Source: Paenibacillus macquariensis
Lineage (GTDB): Bacteria > Bacillota > Bacilli > Paenibacillales > Paenibacillaceae
Assembly (NCBI RefSeq): GCF_900156375.1
Contig: NZ_FTNK01000002.1
Coordinates: forward strand, 434,001-498,000
DNA: 64,000 nt
Reading direction: 5' to 3'
Below the pieces are notes generated by a model. It searched no databases and was not told the DNA's origin. It worked only from the letters and a program-made list of their open reading frames with translations. Shown here one piece after another: positions 8,259-16,768 of this stretch (its first letter is position 1; the number at the start of each line of letters is the position of its first letter). Made by a program: the position numbers and the translations under genes.

Positions 8259-9323
8259 ATGTACAAATATCAGAAAACTGAGAGTCCGATGCACGTAATG
8301 TTAACCGATTTTGTTGAAAATGGACAGTTTCCTGCATTAGCCGTCGGAATAGTGAAGGACAATCAAATTTTCTTTACTGGTGAATATGGAACAGCCAATT
8401 TATCGACTGGTGATCCTGTTGGTCGTAGCACTTTGTTTCACCAAGCATCCGTCTCAAAAACATTCGTTGTTACGGCGATTATGCAATTGGTTGAACGTGG
8501 AAAAGTAGAACTAGATTCACGGATCACGAAATATCTTTCTTACTTTAAGATGGAGGACGAGCGGTATCAACATATTACTCTAAGACAGCTTTTGAACCAT
8601 ACTTCTGGCATGCCAGATGAAGAAGATTATGCATGGGACCGGCCCGAATACGACGAGCAAAGTCTTGAAAGATATGTAAAAAGTATCCGTCGTCACAAGC
8701 TTCTGAGCGATCCTGGTGTTAAATTTTCTTATAGTAATATAGGCTACGAAATTTTGGGAGACTTGATAGCAAAGGTTAGTGGAATGAGCTTCGAGCAGTA
8801 TATGAAAAAGCATATTCTTGAAGCGGTAGGAATGCAGTCCAGTTCCTTTTTGAAACAGGAGGTCGAAGCATATCTTGCAACACCTCATGTGCACATGGCC
8901 AATGGGGACGGCGGCTGTATCAGTGATGTTTTTCCGTACAACAGGGCGCATGCACCCAGTTCCACTCTATATACCAATGTTGAAGATATGTGCCAATATA
9001 TGCTGATGCATCTTAATCAGGGAATTGCAAAGGATGGATATAATTCCTTGCAGTCCGGCAGCTATGATGAAATGTGGAAGTCTCATGCGGCTACTGGATA
9101 CGGACAAGAAAAAGCGCAAATCGGTCTGGGTTGGTTTTTGGGAGAATATAAGGGTTTTCGGATCGTCTCACATTCCGGATGGGATACCGGTTTCCTAAGT
9201 GATCTGATTCTACTTCCCGATGAAAAAATCGCTATTTCTGTGATGACCAATTGTGACTACGTCGGGCTGGGTAGCGTAACCTATCCAATACTTGATCTAT
9301 TACTTGGTTCGAATATTCGCTAA
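8259..9323 (+). CDS. Serine hydrolase, beta-lactamase/PBP4* family
   Basis: A 354-residue penicillin-binding-like serine hydrolase. SVSK (S64-K67) is the SxxK nucleophile motif, YSNIGYE the YxN motif and HSGWDTGF the third motif region. No signal peptide is seen, so a cytoplasmic esterase or peptidase is more likely than a secreted beta-lactamase. The start at 8259 is fixed by GGGAGG upstream. The TAA stop lies inside the left core CTAAAAC of the next attC-like site. Confidence 0.88.
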   Translation: MYKYQKTESPMHVMLTDFVENGQFPALAVGIVKDNQIFFTGEYGTANLSTGDPVGRSTLFHQASVSKTFVVTAIMQLVERGKVELDSRITKYLSYFKMEDERYQHITLRQLLNHTSGMPDEEDYAWDRPEYDEQSLERYVKSIRRHKLLSDPGVKFSYSNIGYEILGDLIAKVSGMSFEQYMKKHILEAVGMQSSSFLKQEVEAYLATPHVHMANGDGGCISDVFPYNRAHAPSSTLYTNVEDMCQYMLMHLNQGIAKDGYNSLQSGSYDEMWKSHAATGYGQEKAQIGLGWFLGEYKGFRIVSHSGWDTGFLSDLILLPDEKIAISVMTNCDYVGLGSVTYPILDLLLGSNIR

Positions 9324-9413
9324 AACAACCAACAATATTAGTCGACAAACGCCCCATCCTAAGATAAGTGCTATCTAAGGCTGGGGCGTTTTGTGAATAC
9401 AATAACGTTATAG
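9319..9413 (+). repeat. attC-like palindromic site 7 (short, about 95 bp)
   Basis: The left core CTAAAAC (9320-9326, containing the upstream stop codon) pairs with GTTATAG (9407-9413). TATT on the left pairs with GAATA on the right, then AAACGCCCC (9347-9355) pairs perfectly with GGGGCGTTT (9383-9391). The apex is the CCTAAGATAA / TATCTAAGG stem (9358-9380), which recurs at 22.4 and 24.6 kb. The hairpin could also act as a terminator, though the T run is short. Confidence 0.65.
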
Positions 9414-9489
9414 GAAATCAGCGTAAACCATATATCGTTTCCTTCGGTCACTTAAGCTGCTTGAACCTCAGGAATGCCAAACGCTAGAT
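9414..9489 (+). repeat. Right half of the 160-bp attC-like repeat
   Basis: Directly after site 7 comes the right half of the 160-bp type: CGTTTCCTTCGGTCACTTAA, GCTGCTTGAACCTCAGGAAT, GCCAAACGCTAGATGAAA. The core is GCTAGAT (9483-9489) with one change from GTTAGAT. The arrangement, a complete site end followed by a lone right half, repeats that at 5788-5858. Confidence 0.55.
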
Positions 9490-9538
9490 GAAAGGGATGC
9501 AAGAATATAAATTTTAAAGTGAAAGGAAGATGTTTTTA

Positions 9539-10052
9539 ATGTCATTATTCCGATATTTTCAAATGAAAGAAGAATACGCTTCATTAATTGTTAAGTAGAC
9601 ATATGAAGAGCCATATTCACTTTATAGTATGGATGGAATCGATAGTATTTCAGAATTGATGAGTGGTGATTACTATTATGTCTTAAGTGATGACAATGAT
9701 TTATATGGATTTATATGGATTTATTTGTATTGGAAACTCAGCTCGTGTTCCAGGAGGATATAGAATCGGCATATATAATAATGATAAATACATAGACTTG
9801 GGATTAGGGCTATCCCCAGAATTGACTGGTAAGGGTATCGGATTGAATTTTTTAACAAGCAGTATTCATTTTATTGGAGAACAATATAAATCCTCAGATA
9901 TTCAACTGGTTGTTGCTAGATATAATGAACGAGCTATTAAGGTCTATGAGCGTGCTGGATTTATTATAGGGCAATCATTCAAAAGCGAATTTGAAGATCA
10001 AGAAATGGATTTTTTAGTAATGAGTTACTCAAGTAAGAATAATGACTATTGA
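9539..10052 (+). pseudogene. GNAT acetyltransferase pseudogene (stop codon plus 10-bp duplication)
   Basis: Read with two corrections, this is a complete GNAT protein of about 168 residues. An in-frame TAG at 9596-9598 stands where the family commonly has Trp before TYEEPYSLYSM. The decamer TTATATGGAT is duplicated in tandem (9701-9710, 9711-9720), shifting the frame. Removing one copy restores DLYGFICIGNSARVPGGYR. The downstream part is intact: GLSPELTGKGIGLNFL (acetyl-CoA loop) and NERAIKVYERAGF. The ribosome binding site AAAGGAAG is still present, so the damage looks recent. Confidence 0.85.
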
Positions 10053-10080
10053 TAGTAGATCAAGGATGGCATCCCCAATC

Positions 10081-10236
10081 ATATAGCAATGCATTTCTAC
10101 TTCGTGCTGACGCTCCTTGGTCGCCAAAAGGGATATCAGAAAAGTGAATGGCGACACTTCTAACCGGCTAAGTCTGACGACCCGTTCCCAGGGGTCTATT
10201 AAGCCGCTTGAATGTCAGGAATGCCAAACGTATGCC
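10081..10236 (+). repeat. attC-like palindromic site 8 (about 156 bp)
   Basis: A third full-length member of the 160-bp type: GCATTTCTACTTCG, CTCCTTGGTCGCCAAAAGGG, AACCGGCTAAGTCTGACGAC and TTGAATGTCAGGAATGCC all match sites 1 and 2. Both outer cores are degraded (ATATAGC on the left, GTATGCC on the right), so it may no longer be active. Confidence 0.6.
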
Positions 10237-10278
10237 AAAGAACCGAAACGCTGCTTTAATGAAAAAAGGATTGATAAA

Positions 10279-10506
10279 ATGCAGTTTAAGATATTTATTA
10301 TTCTAATATTGCTTGTGCTGACTGGATGTAATGAAAATAAGTTAGAACCTATATCTAAAATTTTTCAAATGAAGGCACGGAAACGCCCCATTCTTTCAAA
10401 CTTCATTTTTCAAAGAGGGCAAATTTTACTGTCTTTTTTATATTTTTTTTATGTAGTTGATATATTAAGAAAGAAAAACATAAAAAATGACTGTAAAAGC
10501 AGCTGA
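10279..10506 (+). CDS. Small lipoprotein, probably truncated
   Basis: The 75-residue frame begins with a lipoprotein signal peptide (MQFKIFIILILLVLTGC, lipobox LTGC, Cys17) behind AAAGGA. After about 14 residues of plausible mature protein (NENKLEPISKIFQ) the sequence turns into a hydrophobic, basic tail of a different character. I read this as the 5' end of a lipoprotein gene fused to unrelated DNA. An ATG at 10117 lies in the repeat and is not used. Confidence 0.5.
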   Translation: MQFKIFIILILLVLTGCNENKLEPISKIFQMKARKRPILSNFIFQRGQILLSFLYFFYVVDILRKKNIKNDCKSS

Positions 10507-10995
10507 AAAAGGAATGCAAACAGAACCCTCTCTATCATATATTAATAACAAGAAATACTCGTTCAATTATGTACAGAGAAATAGAACCCAAAATAACTAT
10601 TGCAAGGAGGCGATACGGTTTTCCGGGATGTGTTAAACAACTCTATATTACTGTGGTGGAAACTCCGGAGAAACGCGGAAGCTGCACTGGATATTTCCTG
10701 GTCAACCTGTAATTCCGTCCATAAACCTTTGTAGACGCTTGCAATACAAGCTTGGTAGGTGGGGTTTTCAGGGAATATTTTACAAACCTCAGTTATTATA
10801 ATAAACATCAATAGCAACCAATAAACATGATTTGGACAATGTTCTGGAAATGCGGTGCCGTATGGGAGAAAATCGGAGGGCAACACGTATGACTTCGGTT
10901 TTGGTCTTGATTTCCACGGTATCATCCATGAAGAAAGAACTCTGCTTTACCCTAAAGAATGAGAAATTTCAATTAAATTTCAGGAGGTAATTTCT
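10507..10995 (+). other. Gap with a possible gene remnant
   Basis: No intact gene is visible. A + strand frame closing at 10962 reads NTYDFGFGLDFHGIIHEERT, followed by LLYPKE, near its end, which looks protein-like and could be the C-terminal remnant of a lost gene. Another fragment (GDTVFRDVLNNSILLWWKLR) is seen near 10611. I do not recognise either family. The antisense reading frame at 10563-10925 looks like chance. Confidence 0.3.
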
Positions 10996-12555
10996 ATGAA
11001 ACGTATTTTCCGCTATGATGACGTCCCACCGGTTAAGACTACAGCCGGATTACTTCAGGGATATTTTGTTGATAATGTGTATATCTTCAAAGGTGTTCCA
11101 TACGCACAGGCCAGACGGTTCCAGAAGCCGGAACCGGTTACTCCCTGGGAAGGGATCAAAGATGTCACGTCTTATGGGTTTGTGTGTCCGCTCATGACGC
11201 AGGATACCCCAACCGGCGAACTTCTGGTGCCGCACCGTTATTGGCCTCAGGATGAAAACTGCCAGAATCTGAATATCTGGACTAGGACACTGGATTCAGA
11301 TGTCAAAAAACCGGTAGTTGTGTGGATTCACGGCGGTGGTTACTTTGCTGGTTCCTCTATTGAGCAGGAAGCTTATGACGGCGAAAATATGGCCTCTAAT
11401 GGCGATGTAGTAGTGGTTTCTGTCAATCACCGCCTGAATATTCTGGGATATCTGGATGTATCTCCATTTGGAGAAAAATATAAAAATTCTGCAAACGCTG
11501 GTCAGGCGGACTTGGTTGCCGCAATGCAATGGATTCATGATAATATTTCCGAATTTGGAGGGGACCCCGAAAATATTACGTTGTTCGGACAATCCGGCGG
11601 CGGTATGAAAATCGGAGCTTTGTTGCAGACACCAGCGGCTGACGGTCTATTTCATAAAGTACTTATGATGAGCGGTGTTGCGGATGATGAATCCCCGATC
11701 ATGCCGCGTCCGAGCGGTGACGGGCGGGCAGTTGTTACTGCTATGATGAAGGAACTTGATATTCCGTTAGACATGGCAGAACAGTTGGAAACGATACCCT
11801 ATCAGGATCTAGTACGAGCCTATAGCAAAGTCAGCCCGGCCATCGCGATGCAGGGCAGTTATGTTGGATGCTATCCTTTAGTGAATGAATTCTTCCTGGG
11901 AGATCCGCTTACTTGTTATACGGAACATGCAAAAGAAATTCCTATGATGGTGAGCACTGTATTCGGTGAATTTGCTTTTGCCCCGCTTCCTTACAATAAG
12001 AAGGAAATAACGGAACAAGAGACACAAGATATACTTAACCGTCATTTTGGAGAAAAGTCGCCACAACTCGTGGAACTATTTTTACAGAGCTACCCGGGCA
12101 AACATCCGCTTGATCTACTTTGTCTGGATCGTGTATTCCGTATACCGTCTTGCAAGTTGGCTATGAAGCATACTTCATTTGGTAAGGCTCCTGCCTATAT
12201 GTATGCATTTGCACCTGACTTTTCTTATCAGAATGGTAAGCCGGCATGGCACTGTTCGGATATTCCGTTTATTTTCCACAACGTAGAGAAAGTTCCTTCT
12301 GCCAATATAGCGAATGTGTCAGAAAAACTGGAACAGGAGATGTTCCATGCCTTTATGAACTTTGCTTATACCGGGAATCCGTCTTCTCCAGAACTTGAGT
12401 GGCCGGCATGTAAACCGGGAGATGCCGTAACCATGGTATTTGAGGAACATAGTTCAGTACGGCACAATTTTGATGATGCATTGTTGGAGCTTTTTGAAGA
12501 AATCGCACCACCATTTAGTCTAGCTGCACTATTTCAGCAGGATATTCAACATTAG
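10996..12555 (+). CDS. Type B carboxylesterase (para-nitrobenzyl esterase family)
   Basis: A 519-residue carboxylesterase with the oxyanion motif HGGG (112-115) and nucleophile elbow FGQSGGG (Ser200); the family more often has GESAG here. The acid is probably the Glu in STVFGEFAF and the His is in WHCSDIPFIFHN. It would hydrolyse carboxylic esters in the cytoplasm, as no signal peptide is seen. AGGAGG stands 9 bases before the ATG. Its base composition is richer in G and C than neighbouring genes, so separate acquisition is likely. A strong bidirectional terminator follows. Confidence 0.93.
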   Translation: MKRIFRYDDVPPVKTTAGLLQGYFVDNVYIFKGVPYAQARRFQKPEPVTPWEGIKDVTSYGFVCPLMTQDTPTGELLVPHRYWPQDENCQNLNIWTRTLDSDVKKPVVVWIHGGGYFAGSSIEQEAYDGENMASNGDVVVVSVNHRLNILGYLDVSPFGEKYKNSANAGQADLVAAMQWIHDNISEFGGDPENITLFGQSGGGMKIGALLQTPAADGLFHKVLMMSGVADDESPIMPRPSGDGRAVVTAMMKELDIPLDMAEQLETIPYQDLVRAYSKVSPAIAMQGSYVGCYPLVNEFFLGDPLTCYTEHAKEIPMMVSTVFGEFAFAPLPYNKKEITEQETQDILNRHFGEKSPQLVELFLQSYPGKHPLDLLCLDRVFRIPSCKLAMKHTSFGKAPAYMYAFAPDFSYQNGKPAWHCSDIPFIFHNVEKVPSANIANVSEKLEQEMFHAFMNFAYTGNPSSPELEWPACKPGDAVTMVFEEHSSVRHNFDDALLELFEEIAPPFSLAALFQQDIQH

Positions 12556-12604
12556 CCACAGAATCTTTAGGTAGTCAATCTATGTTTCGATTGAATAACT
12601 ATTG

Positions 12605-12643
12605 AAAAAAGTCCAATAAACATAACGTTTATTGGACTTTTTT
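12605..12643. terminator. Bidirectional rho-independent terminator
   Basis: AAAAAAGTCCAATAAAC and its exact complement GTTTATTGGACTTTTTT are separated by 5 bases. With A and T runs at both ends it can end the esterase transcript and the small convergent gene. Confidence 0.9.
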
Positions 12644-12656
12644 AATTTTAATTTTC

Positions 12657-12854
12657 TTAGAATACAATCGGTTTCAGAATCATGAAAATGAATAATATAA
12701 TACCAAAAAAAGAAGTGAGATAAGATAAGTTCGATGATTTTTTAAGTGCTGAGATTTGTTCGTTGTTCAGTTCGGTATTTTGATCGTTAGTGTAAAATCG
12801 CCGTAAGCATCGGTAACGAGAATCAATATAATTCCTGATTATTTCCGGAAACAT
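12657..12854 (-). CDS. Small hypothetical membrane protein
   Basis: A 65-residue frame: basic N-terminal half (MFPEIIRNYIDSRYRCLRRF) and one C-terminal hydrophobic segment (about residues 44-65). The ribosome binding site is poor, but the frame ends next to the bidirectional terminator in the right orientation. No family recognised; it could be a fragment. Confidence 0.4.
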   Translation of the reverse strand: MFPEIIRNYIDSRYRCLRRFYTNDQNTELNNEQISALKKSSNLSYLTSFFGIILFIFMILKPIVF

Positions 12855-12976
12855 CTTAACCAGTATATGTTAAAATAATGAAGAAAAGGATAAAAAATAA
12901 TTTCCTGTATCTTGATTAATTTGTCTTCAACAATTGATCCATCCAGCGTAATAAATTAATGGGGGGGAATTACTAG

Positions 12977-13450
12977 ATGGAGATTTCTTTAGTCAAATCA
13001 GGTTTGAATGAAGCATCAACCATTCATGAAATGCAGATGAAAGCATTTATGCCCTTGTTTGATAAATATCAAGACTTTGAAACAAGCCCCGCCAACGAGT
13101 CTGTCGAAAGAATAATAAGTAGAATGAATCAATCATTTACGGATTATTACATCATAAAAAGTTCAAACATTTCTTTAGGTGCAGTTAGAATTGTAAGGAA
13201 AGAGAATGAAACTTATCGAGTCAGTCCTATATTTGTATTACCTGAATATCAAGGGAAAGGAATTGCTCAAACAGTATTTGTAATGATTGAAGATATATAT
13301 AATGACGCAAGAATTTGGGGATTGGACACAATTATGCAAGAACGGGGTAATTGTTATCTGTATGAAAAGTTAGGTTATAAGAGAACCGGAGAAGCAAAAG
13401 TGATTAACGATAAAATGACAATAGTATTTTATGAAAAACACTTAGTCTAG
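12977..13450 (+). CDS. GNAT family N-acetyltransferase
   Basis: A 157-residue GNAT protein: LGAVRIVRKENETYRVSPIF, then VLPEYQGKGIAQTVF as the acetyl-CoA loop and NCYLYEKLGYKRTGE as the terminal motif. GGGGGGG lies 9 bases before the ATG. Substrate unknown. The following DinB gene starts 76 bp downstream with no repeat between them. Confidence 0.88.
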   Translation: MEISLVKSGLNEASTIHEMQMKAFMPLFDKYQDFETSPANESVERIISRMNQSFTDYYIIKSSNISLGAVRIVRKENETYRVSPIFVLPEYQGKGIAQTVFVMIEDIYNDARIWGLDTIMQERGNCYLYEKLGYKRTGEAKVINDKMTIVFYEKHLV

Positions 13451-13525
13451 ATACCAATGGATAGTAGTGGTGATGGAAGAAATATTGGAAGGTATCCAGA
13501 AAAAATTAAAGAAAGGGAGTATTCC

Positions 13526-14104
13526 ATGGAACTTCTAGAAATCAACCAAAAATTAAAAGAAACAAGAGAAGAATTACTTGGAATTCTTAATGGATTGAGT
13601 AGAGATCAATTAAACAAACAAAAAGACTTATACAGTTGGAGTATTAGTCAGGTATGTCAACACCTAATAAAGACAGAAGAATTATATACCGTAGCAATTA
13701 AGAAAGGATTAAAGAGCAAAGATGATTCATTCATAGAGAAAAAGCCATTAGAATTTCTACTTGATAGAAGTAAAAAGTTAGTAGCTCCTGACATAGCTAA
13801 ACCAACTGATGAAATTATAGAATATCAAGTAATCATTGAACAACTAAACAATTCAAGAGAGAAGTTATATGAAATGTTAAACACAGTAGAAGACCCAACA
13901 GTGTTGAGTAGAAGACATTTTATACATCCAGTCTTTAAAGAGATGTTATTAATTGAATGGGTTAAATCACTGTACTTGCATGAACAAAGACATATTAAAC
14001 AAATTAATGAAATTAAAGATGGATTAATTAAGGGCTGCTGGTGTAAAGAAGGAAGACACGCATTCAAGAAATATTTATTAGGTATTAATGATAGTAATTC
14101 ATAG
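13526..14104 (+). CDS. DinB family protein
   Basis: A four-helix protein of 192 residues. Metal-binding His candidates are in VCQHLIKTEE and in LHEQRHIKQI, in the order usual for DinB/YfiT-like thiol S-transferases. The start at 13526 has AAGGGAG upstream; an in-frame ATG at 13457 lacks a site. The function is unknown; relatives include bacillithiol-dependent transferases. The CWCKEGRHAF tail near residue 173 is unusual for the family. Confidence 0.8.
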   Translation: MELLEINQKLKETREELLGILNGLSRDQLNKQKDLYSWSISQVCQHLIKTEELYTVAIKKGLKSKDDSFIEKKPLEFLLDRSKKLVAPDIAKPTDEIIEYQVIIEQLNNSREKLYEMLNTVEDPTVLSRRHFIHPVFKEMLLIEWVKSLYLHEQRHIKQINEIKDGLIKGCWCKEGRHAFKKYLLGINDSNS

Positions 14105-14152
14105 TAGTTACAAATAAATTTATACAGGGAATGTGTTTATTACAAAAAAGGA

Positions 14153-14455
14153 ATGATTACTATTAGAAATTTAATTATTGGAACAACTATTGGTGTTATT
14201 ATTGCTTTATTTTTGGGCCTTGTTAGCGATTGGGAATTGGCAATAAAAGTAACTGGTGGCATCGGAGTTATTTCGTTGCTGCTAGCGGGGGTACTCTCAG
14301 GATTCTTTATGATTGGAGATAGAACGAGAGCAGCAAATCATAGTTTTGAAACAACCGCAGATAGGGAACTTAGAAGCAAGTATTCATCCGTGCTATTTTT
14401 ATTTGGTCTACCGTTTATCATAACTGCAATATTAATCAATTTGATCACCCAATAA
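14153..14455 (+). CDS. DUF5316-like small membrane protein
   Basis: About 100 residues with three hydrophobic segments (roughly 5-24, 31-52 and 77-98) and the hydrophilic stretch GDRTRAANHSFETTADRELR, a layout I associate with DUF5316 of Bacillales. The ATG at 14153 directly abuts the only Shine-Dalgarno (AAGGA, 14148-14152), which is too close. An in-frame ATT at 14162 is 9 bases away and may be the real start. Function unknown. Confidence 0.65.
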   Translation: MITIRNLIIGTTIGVIIALFLGLVSDWELAIKVTGGIGVISLLLAGVLSGFFMIGDRTRAANHSFETTADRELRSKYSSVLFLFGLPFIITAILINLITQ

Positions 14456-14582
14456 AGTTAGCTACTAATTATTAAAATAAGATAGTAGAAGGCAATGCAT
14501 TAAAGATATTAAGAAATTTTGAATGTATCTCTTCGTAGCTCAGGAATTATAATTCATGCAATAGTGGAAGTAGGATATATTT

Positions 14583-15076
14583 ATGATTATAGAATCAAGG
14601 TGGGAATCAGAAAGACTTTTAATAGGAGACTTAAATTCTCAAGAAGTAGATGAAGTACAAGAATTATATAAAACTAGTAGCAATATTAGTCTCTGGGGTA
14701 GAGAAGAATCTGAAGTAGATTACATACGGTATTGTTTTTCAGAAGGTGATTTACCCCCGAATGGTATTAAAAAGAACTATAAAATACAAACGATTAAATC
14801 AAAAACCGAAAGTAACGACTTGATTGGATTGATAAGTATTTATTGCGGTTATCCGAAAGAGAAAATAGCTTATATATCATTTTTGTGTATTGGGAATCTA
14901 TATAAAAGTTTAGGATATGGACAAGAAATTATTAATCAATTTATGTATCCTTGAAGAACTGGTCAGCATTGAAATTTTGGATTCACTTAGGCTTTGATAA
15001 GATCAATGGTATTTACGGGGATAAAGAACACAAAGATAATACGATTTCGAATCTTGAATTATCAAGACTTTTGTAA
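14583..15076 (+). pseudogene. GNAT acetyltransferase pseudogene (deletion and frameshift)
   Basis: The first 123 codons encode a RimJ/RimL-like GNAT protein (SERLLIGDLNSQEVDEVQEL; IGLISIYCGYPKEKIAYISF) up to a half acetyl-CoA loop (YKSLGYGQEIINQF) and then stop at 14954. From about 14957 the C-terminal part continues in another frame (NWSALKFWIHLGFDKINGIY to SRLL, stop at 15076). Some 30-40 residues are missing between the halves, so a frame-changing deletion has inactivated it. Confidence 0.8.
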
Positions 15077-15204
15077 GTAACAGAAGTAGATTCCATATGA
15101 GAACCTCGATTCTGCTTCATCATGTATCCTTGGTCTGCATGCCAGAGGATATATGATGAAGCAGAGTCAGGCGGACCAACCCTGCCGGACCCAGTGCGTT
15201 AGAT
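15074..15204 (+). repeat. attC-like palindromic site 9
   Basis: A strong stem TCTGCTTCATCATgTATCC (from 15111) pairs with GGATAtATGATGAAGCAGA (to 15165). The right end AGTGCGTTAGATCGAAATG has a perfect core GTTAGAT (15198-15204) and the flanking GAAAT seen at other sites. A possible left core is GTAAGTAAC overlapping the stop of the broken acetyltransferase. The left-arm pairing is weaker than at sites 1-3. Confidence 0.5.
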
Positions 15205-15333
15205 CGAAATGAAAAGAACGGAGATATAGAGTGGAACAAAAGCCCAAAAGTTAAAGAATTAACTACTGCTAAGGAGAATTTCTCAGTTTTAGGCATTCAA
15301 ATAGGAAGTAGCTAAAGAGATGCTCGAATCATC

Positions 15334-15543
15334 ATGGGAGATAATGGATACAAATTACAATCTAATGCAAATGAGCATTTCTATAATTATTATTACAAAA
15401 AAAATTTATTTATTAGATTATGGAATGATAATGAACTATTTACTCTAGAAAAAGACAATAGTAATTTCGGGGAAAATGAAGAGAAGGTAAGGAGTATTAC
15501 ACTAGCAATTCGAGTTAAGAAAGATGAAGAAATAATGTATTAG
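15334..15543 (+). CDS. Hypothetical small protein or gene fragment
   Basis: A hydrophilic 69-residue frame (MGDNGYKLQSNANEHFYNYY, then an Asn-rich middle) without a recognisable domain and without a clear ribosome binding site. Sequence just upstream (GGAGATATAGAGTGG at about 15220) has a start-like site whose frame stops after a few codons, so this may be the rest of a decayed cassette gene. The 15544-15756 spacer holds nothing else I can identify. Confidence 0.3.
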   Translation: MGDNGYKLQSNANEHFYNYYYKKNLFIRLWNDNELFTLEKDNSNFGENEEKVRSITLAIRVKKDEEIMY

Positions 15544-15756
15544 TAAAATCGAAGAGGTAATACAATTCATATAACAACATGTTTTCGTTTCATACAGGAA
15601 GTTACGCCAGGGAATTATTATTAAAATCACTTATGTTCAGTTAACTCCTTTTATGGTCAATTTTATTCGTTTAATAAGTACTACTCTGAGTTTGGTTCCT
15701 GACCCAGAAACTATGGGACAAGATAATTTTCGTTGTTGTGAGAAGAGGAGAAAATA

Positions 15757-16737
15757 ATGGATGAGGATTTAGTTATTAAAGCATCGAAACTATACGGTAT
15801 AAATAAAGAAGATTGTAATTTCATTGGTGGATTTCAAAATTCAGTCTACTCCTACGCTAAAGATAACAAAAACTACGTTCTTCGTTTCACACATGATTCT
15901 CACCGTTCAGACACTTTAATTCGTGCAGAATTGGATTGGGTAAATTACCTAGCAGACAACGGATTATCCGTTAGTAAATCAATTCAATCCATACGACAGG
16001 TTGACTGTGAAATGGTTGAAACTGATAAGGATCGATATTATGTTGTAGCTTTTGAAATGGCAAAAGGTCAGAAGATTAATATTAACAATGAAAGCGAATG
16101 GAATGAAGAGTTCTTTAGACATTGGGGAAGTATGGTGGGGCGGATTCATTCATTAACAAAAAAATATAAATCAAAACAAGTTAATACTCGACGCCCACAT
16201 CAGTACGATAAAGATCAAGAGTTCATACATATGATATCTAAGAAGCTAGATGATACTCACACTTTTGCACTTCAAAAGTTTATATATTTATCGGAAGTGC
16301 TAAATCCTGATAAAAAAATAGAACATGATTTATATGGTCTTATACATAATGACATTCATTGTGGTAATTTTCATGTGCTTGGTGGGGAATTGCAATTATT
16401 TGATTGTGATGAATGTGCCTATAATTGGTTTGGGAATGATATTGCGATTCCTTTATTCTATTCAGTGTGGGAAGCTACGCCAAATAACATCGAAAGAACT
16501 GAATTTGCAAAGAAATTCCTCTATCACTTTTTGAACGGGTATGCAAAGGAAATTTCAATAACGGAAGATACGCTAAAACATATTCCATCCCTTCTAAAAA
16601 TGCGTGAGGTCGTATTGTACTTGTTCTTCACTACTCGATGGAATTTAAAACAATTAACCTATAAACAACAAAAAGTATTAAAGGATTTAGAGTGTAATAT
16701 CATAAATGATATCCCTTTTTTGGAACGGATTTTTTAA
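15757..16737 (+). CDS. Aminoglycoside phosphotransferase/RdoA-like kinase family protein
   Basis: A 326-residue protein with the eukaryotic-like kinase fold of the APH family. YVLRFTHDSHRS holds the N-lobe strand, LIHNDIHCGNFHV is the catalytic loop (HxDxxxxN) and LQLFDCDECAYNWFGND the metal-binding segment. A drug substrate is possible but not shown; RdoA-like kinases are equally fitting. AGAGGAG precedes the ATG. The next gene starts 31 bp downstream on the same strand, so the two may be co-transcribed. Confidence 0.88.
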   Translation: MDEDLVIKASKLYGINKEDCNFIGGFQNSVYSYAKDNKNYVLRFTHDSHRSDTLIRAELDWVNYLADNGLSVSKSIQSIRQVDCEMVETDKDRYYVVAFEMAKGQKININNESEWNEEFFRHWGSMVGRIHSLTKKYKSKQVNTRRPHQYDKDQEFIHMISKKLDDTHTFALQKFIYLSEVLNPDKKIEHDLYGLIHNDIHCGNFHVLGGELQLFDCDECAYNWFGNDIAIPLFYSVWEATPNNIERTEFAKKFLYHFLNGYAKEISITEDTLKHIPSLLKMREVVLYLFFTTRWNLKQLTYKQQKVLKDLECNIINDIPFLERIF

Positions 16738-16768
16738 GTGGAGTCAAGCATGAAAAATGGGAGGTTCT

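Noticed and set aside
3285..10236. CRISPR array
   Set aside because: The repeats are 90-190 bp palindromes separated by whole genes, with no short unique spacers and no cas genes.
2841..10236. Insertion sequence or MITE explanation for the palindromes
   Set aside because: No transposase is present and gene ends coincide with the left cores. I did not see flanking target duplications, although a MITE origin is not fully excluded.
10563..10925. 120-codon minus-strand frame
   Set aside because: No ribosome binding site and no protein-like pattern; the + strand shows better remnants.
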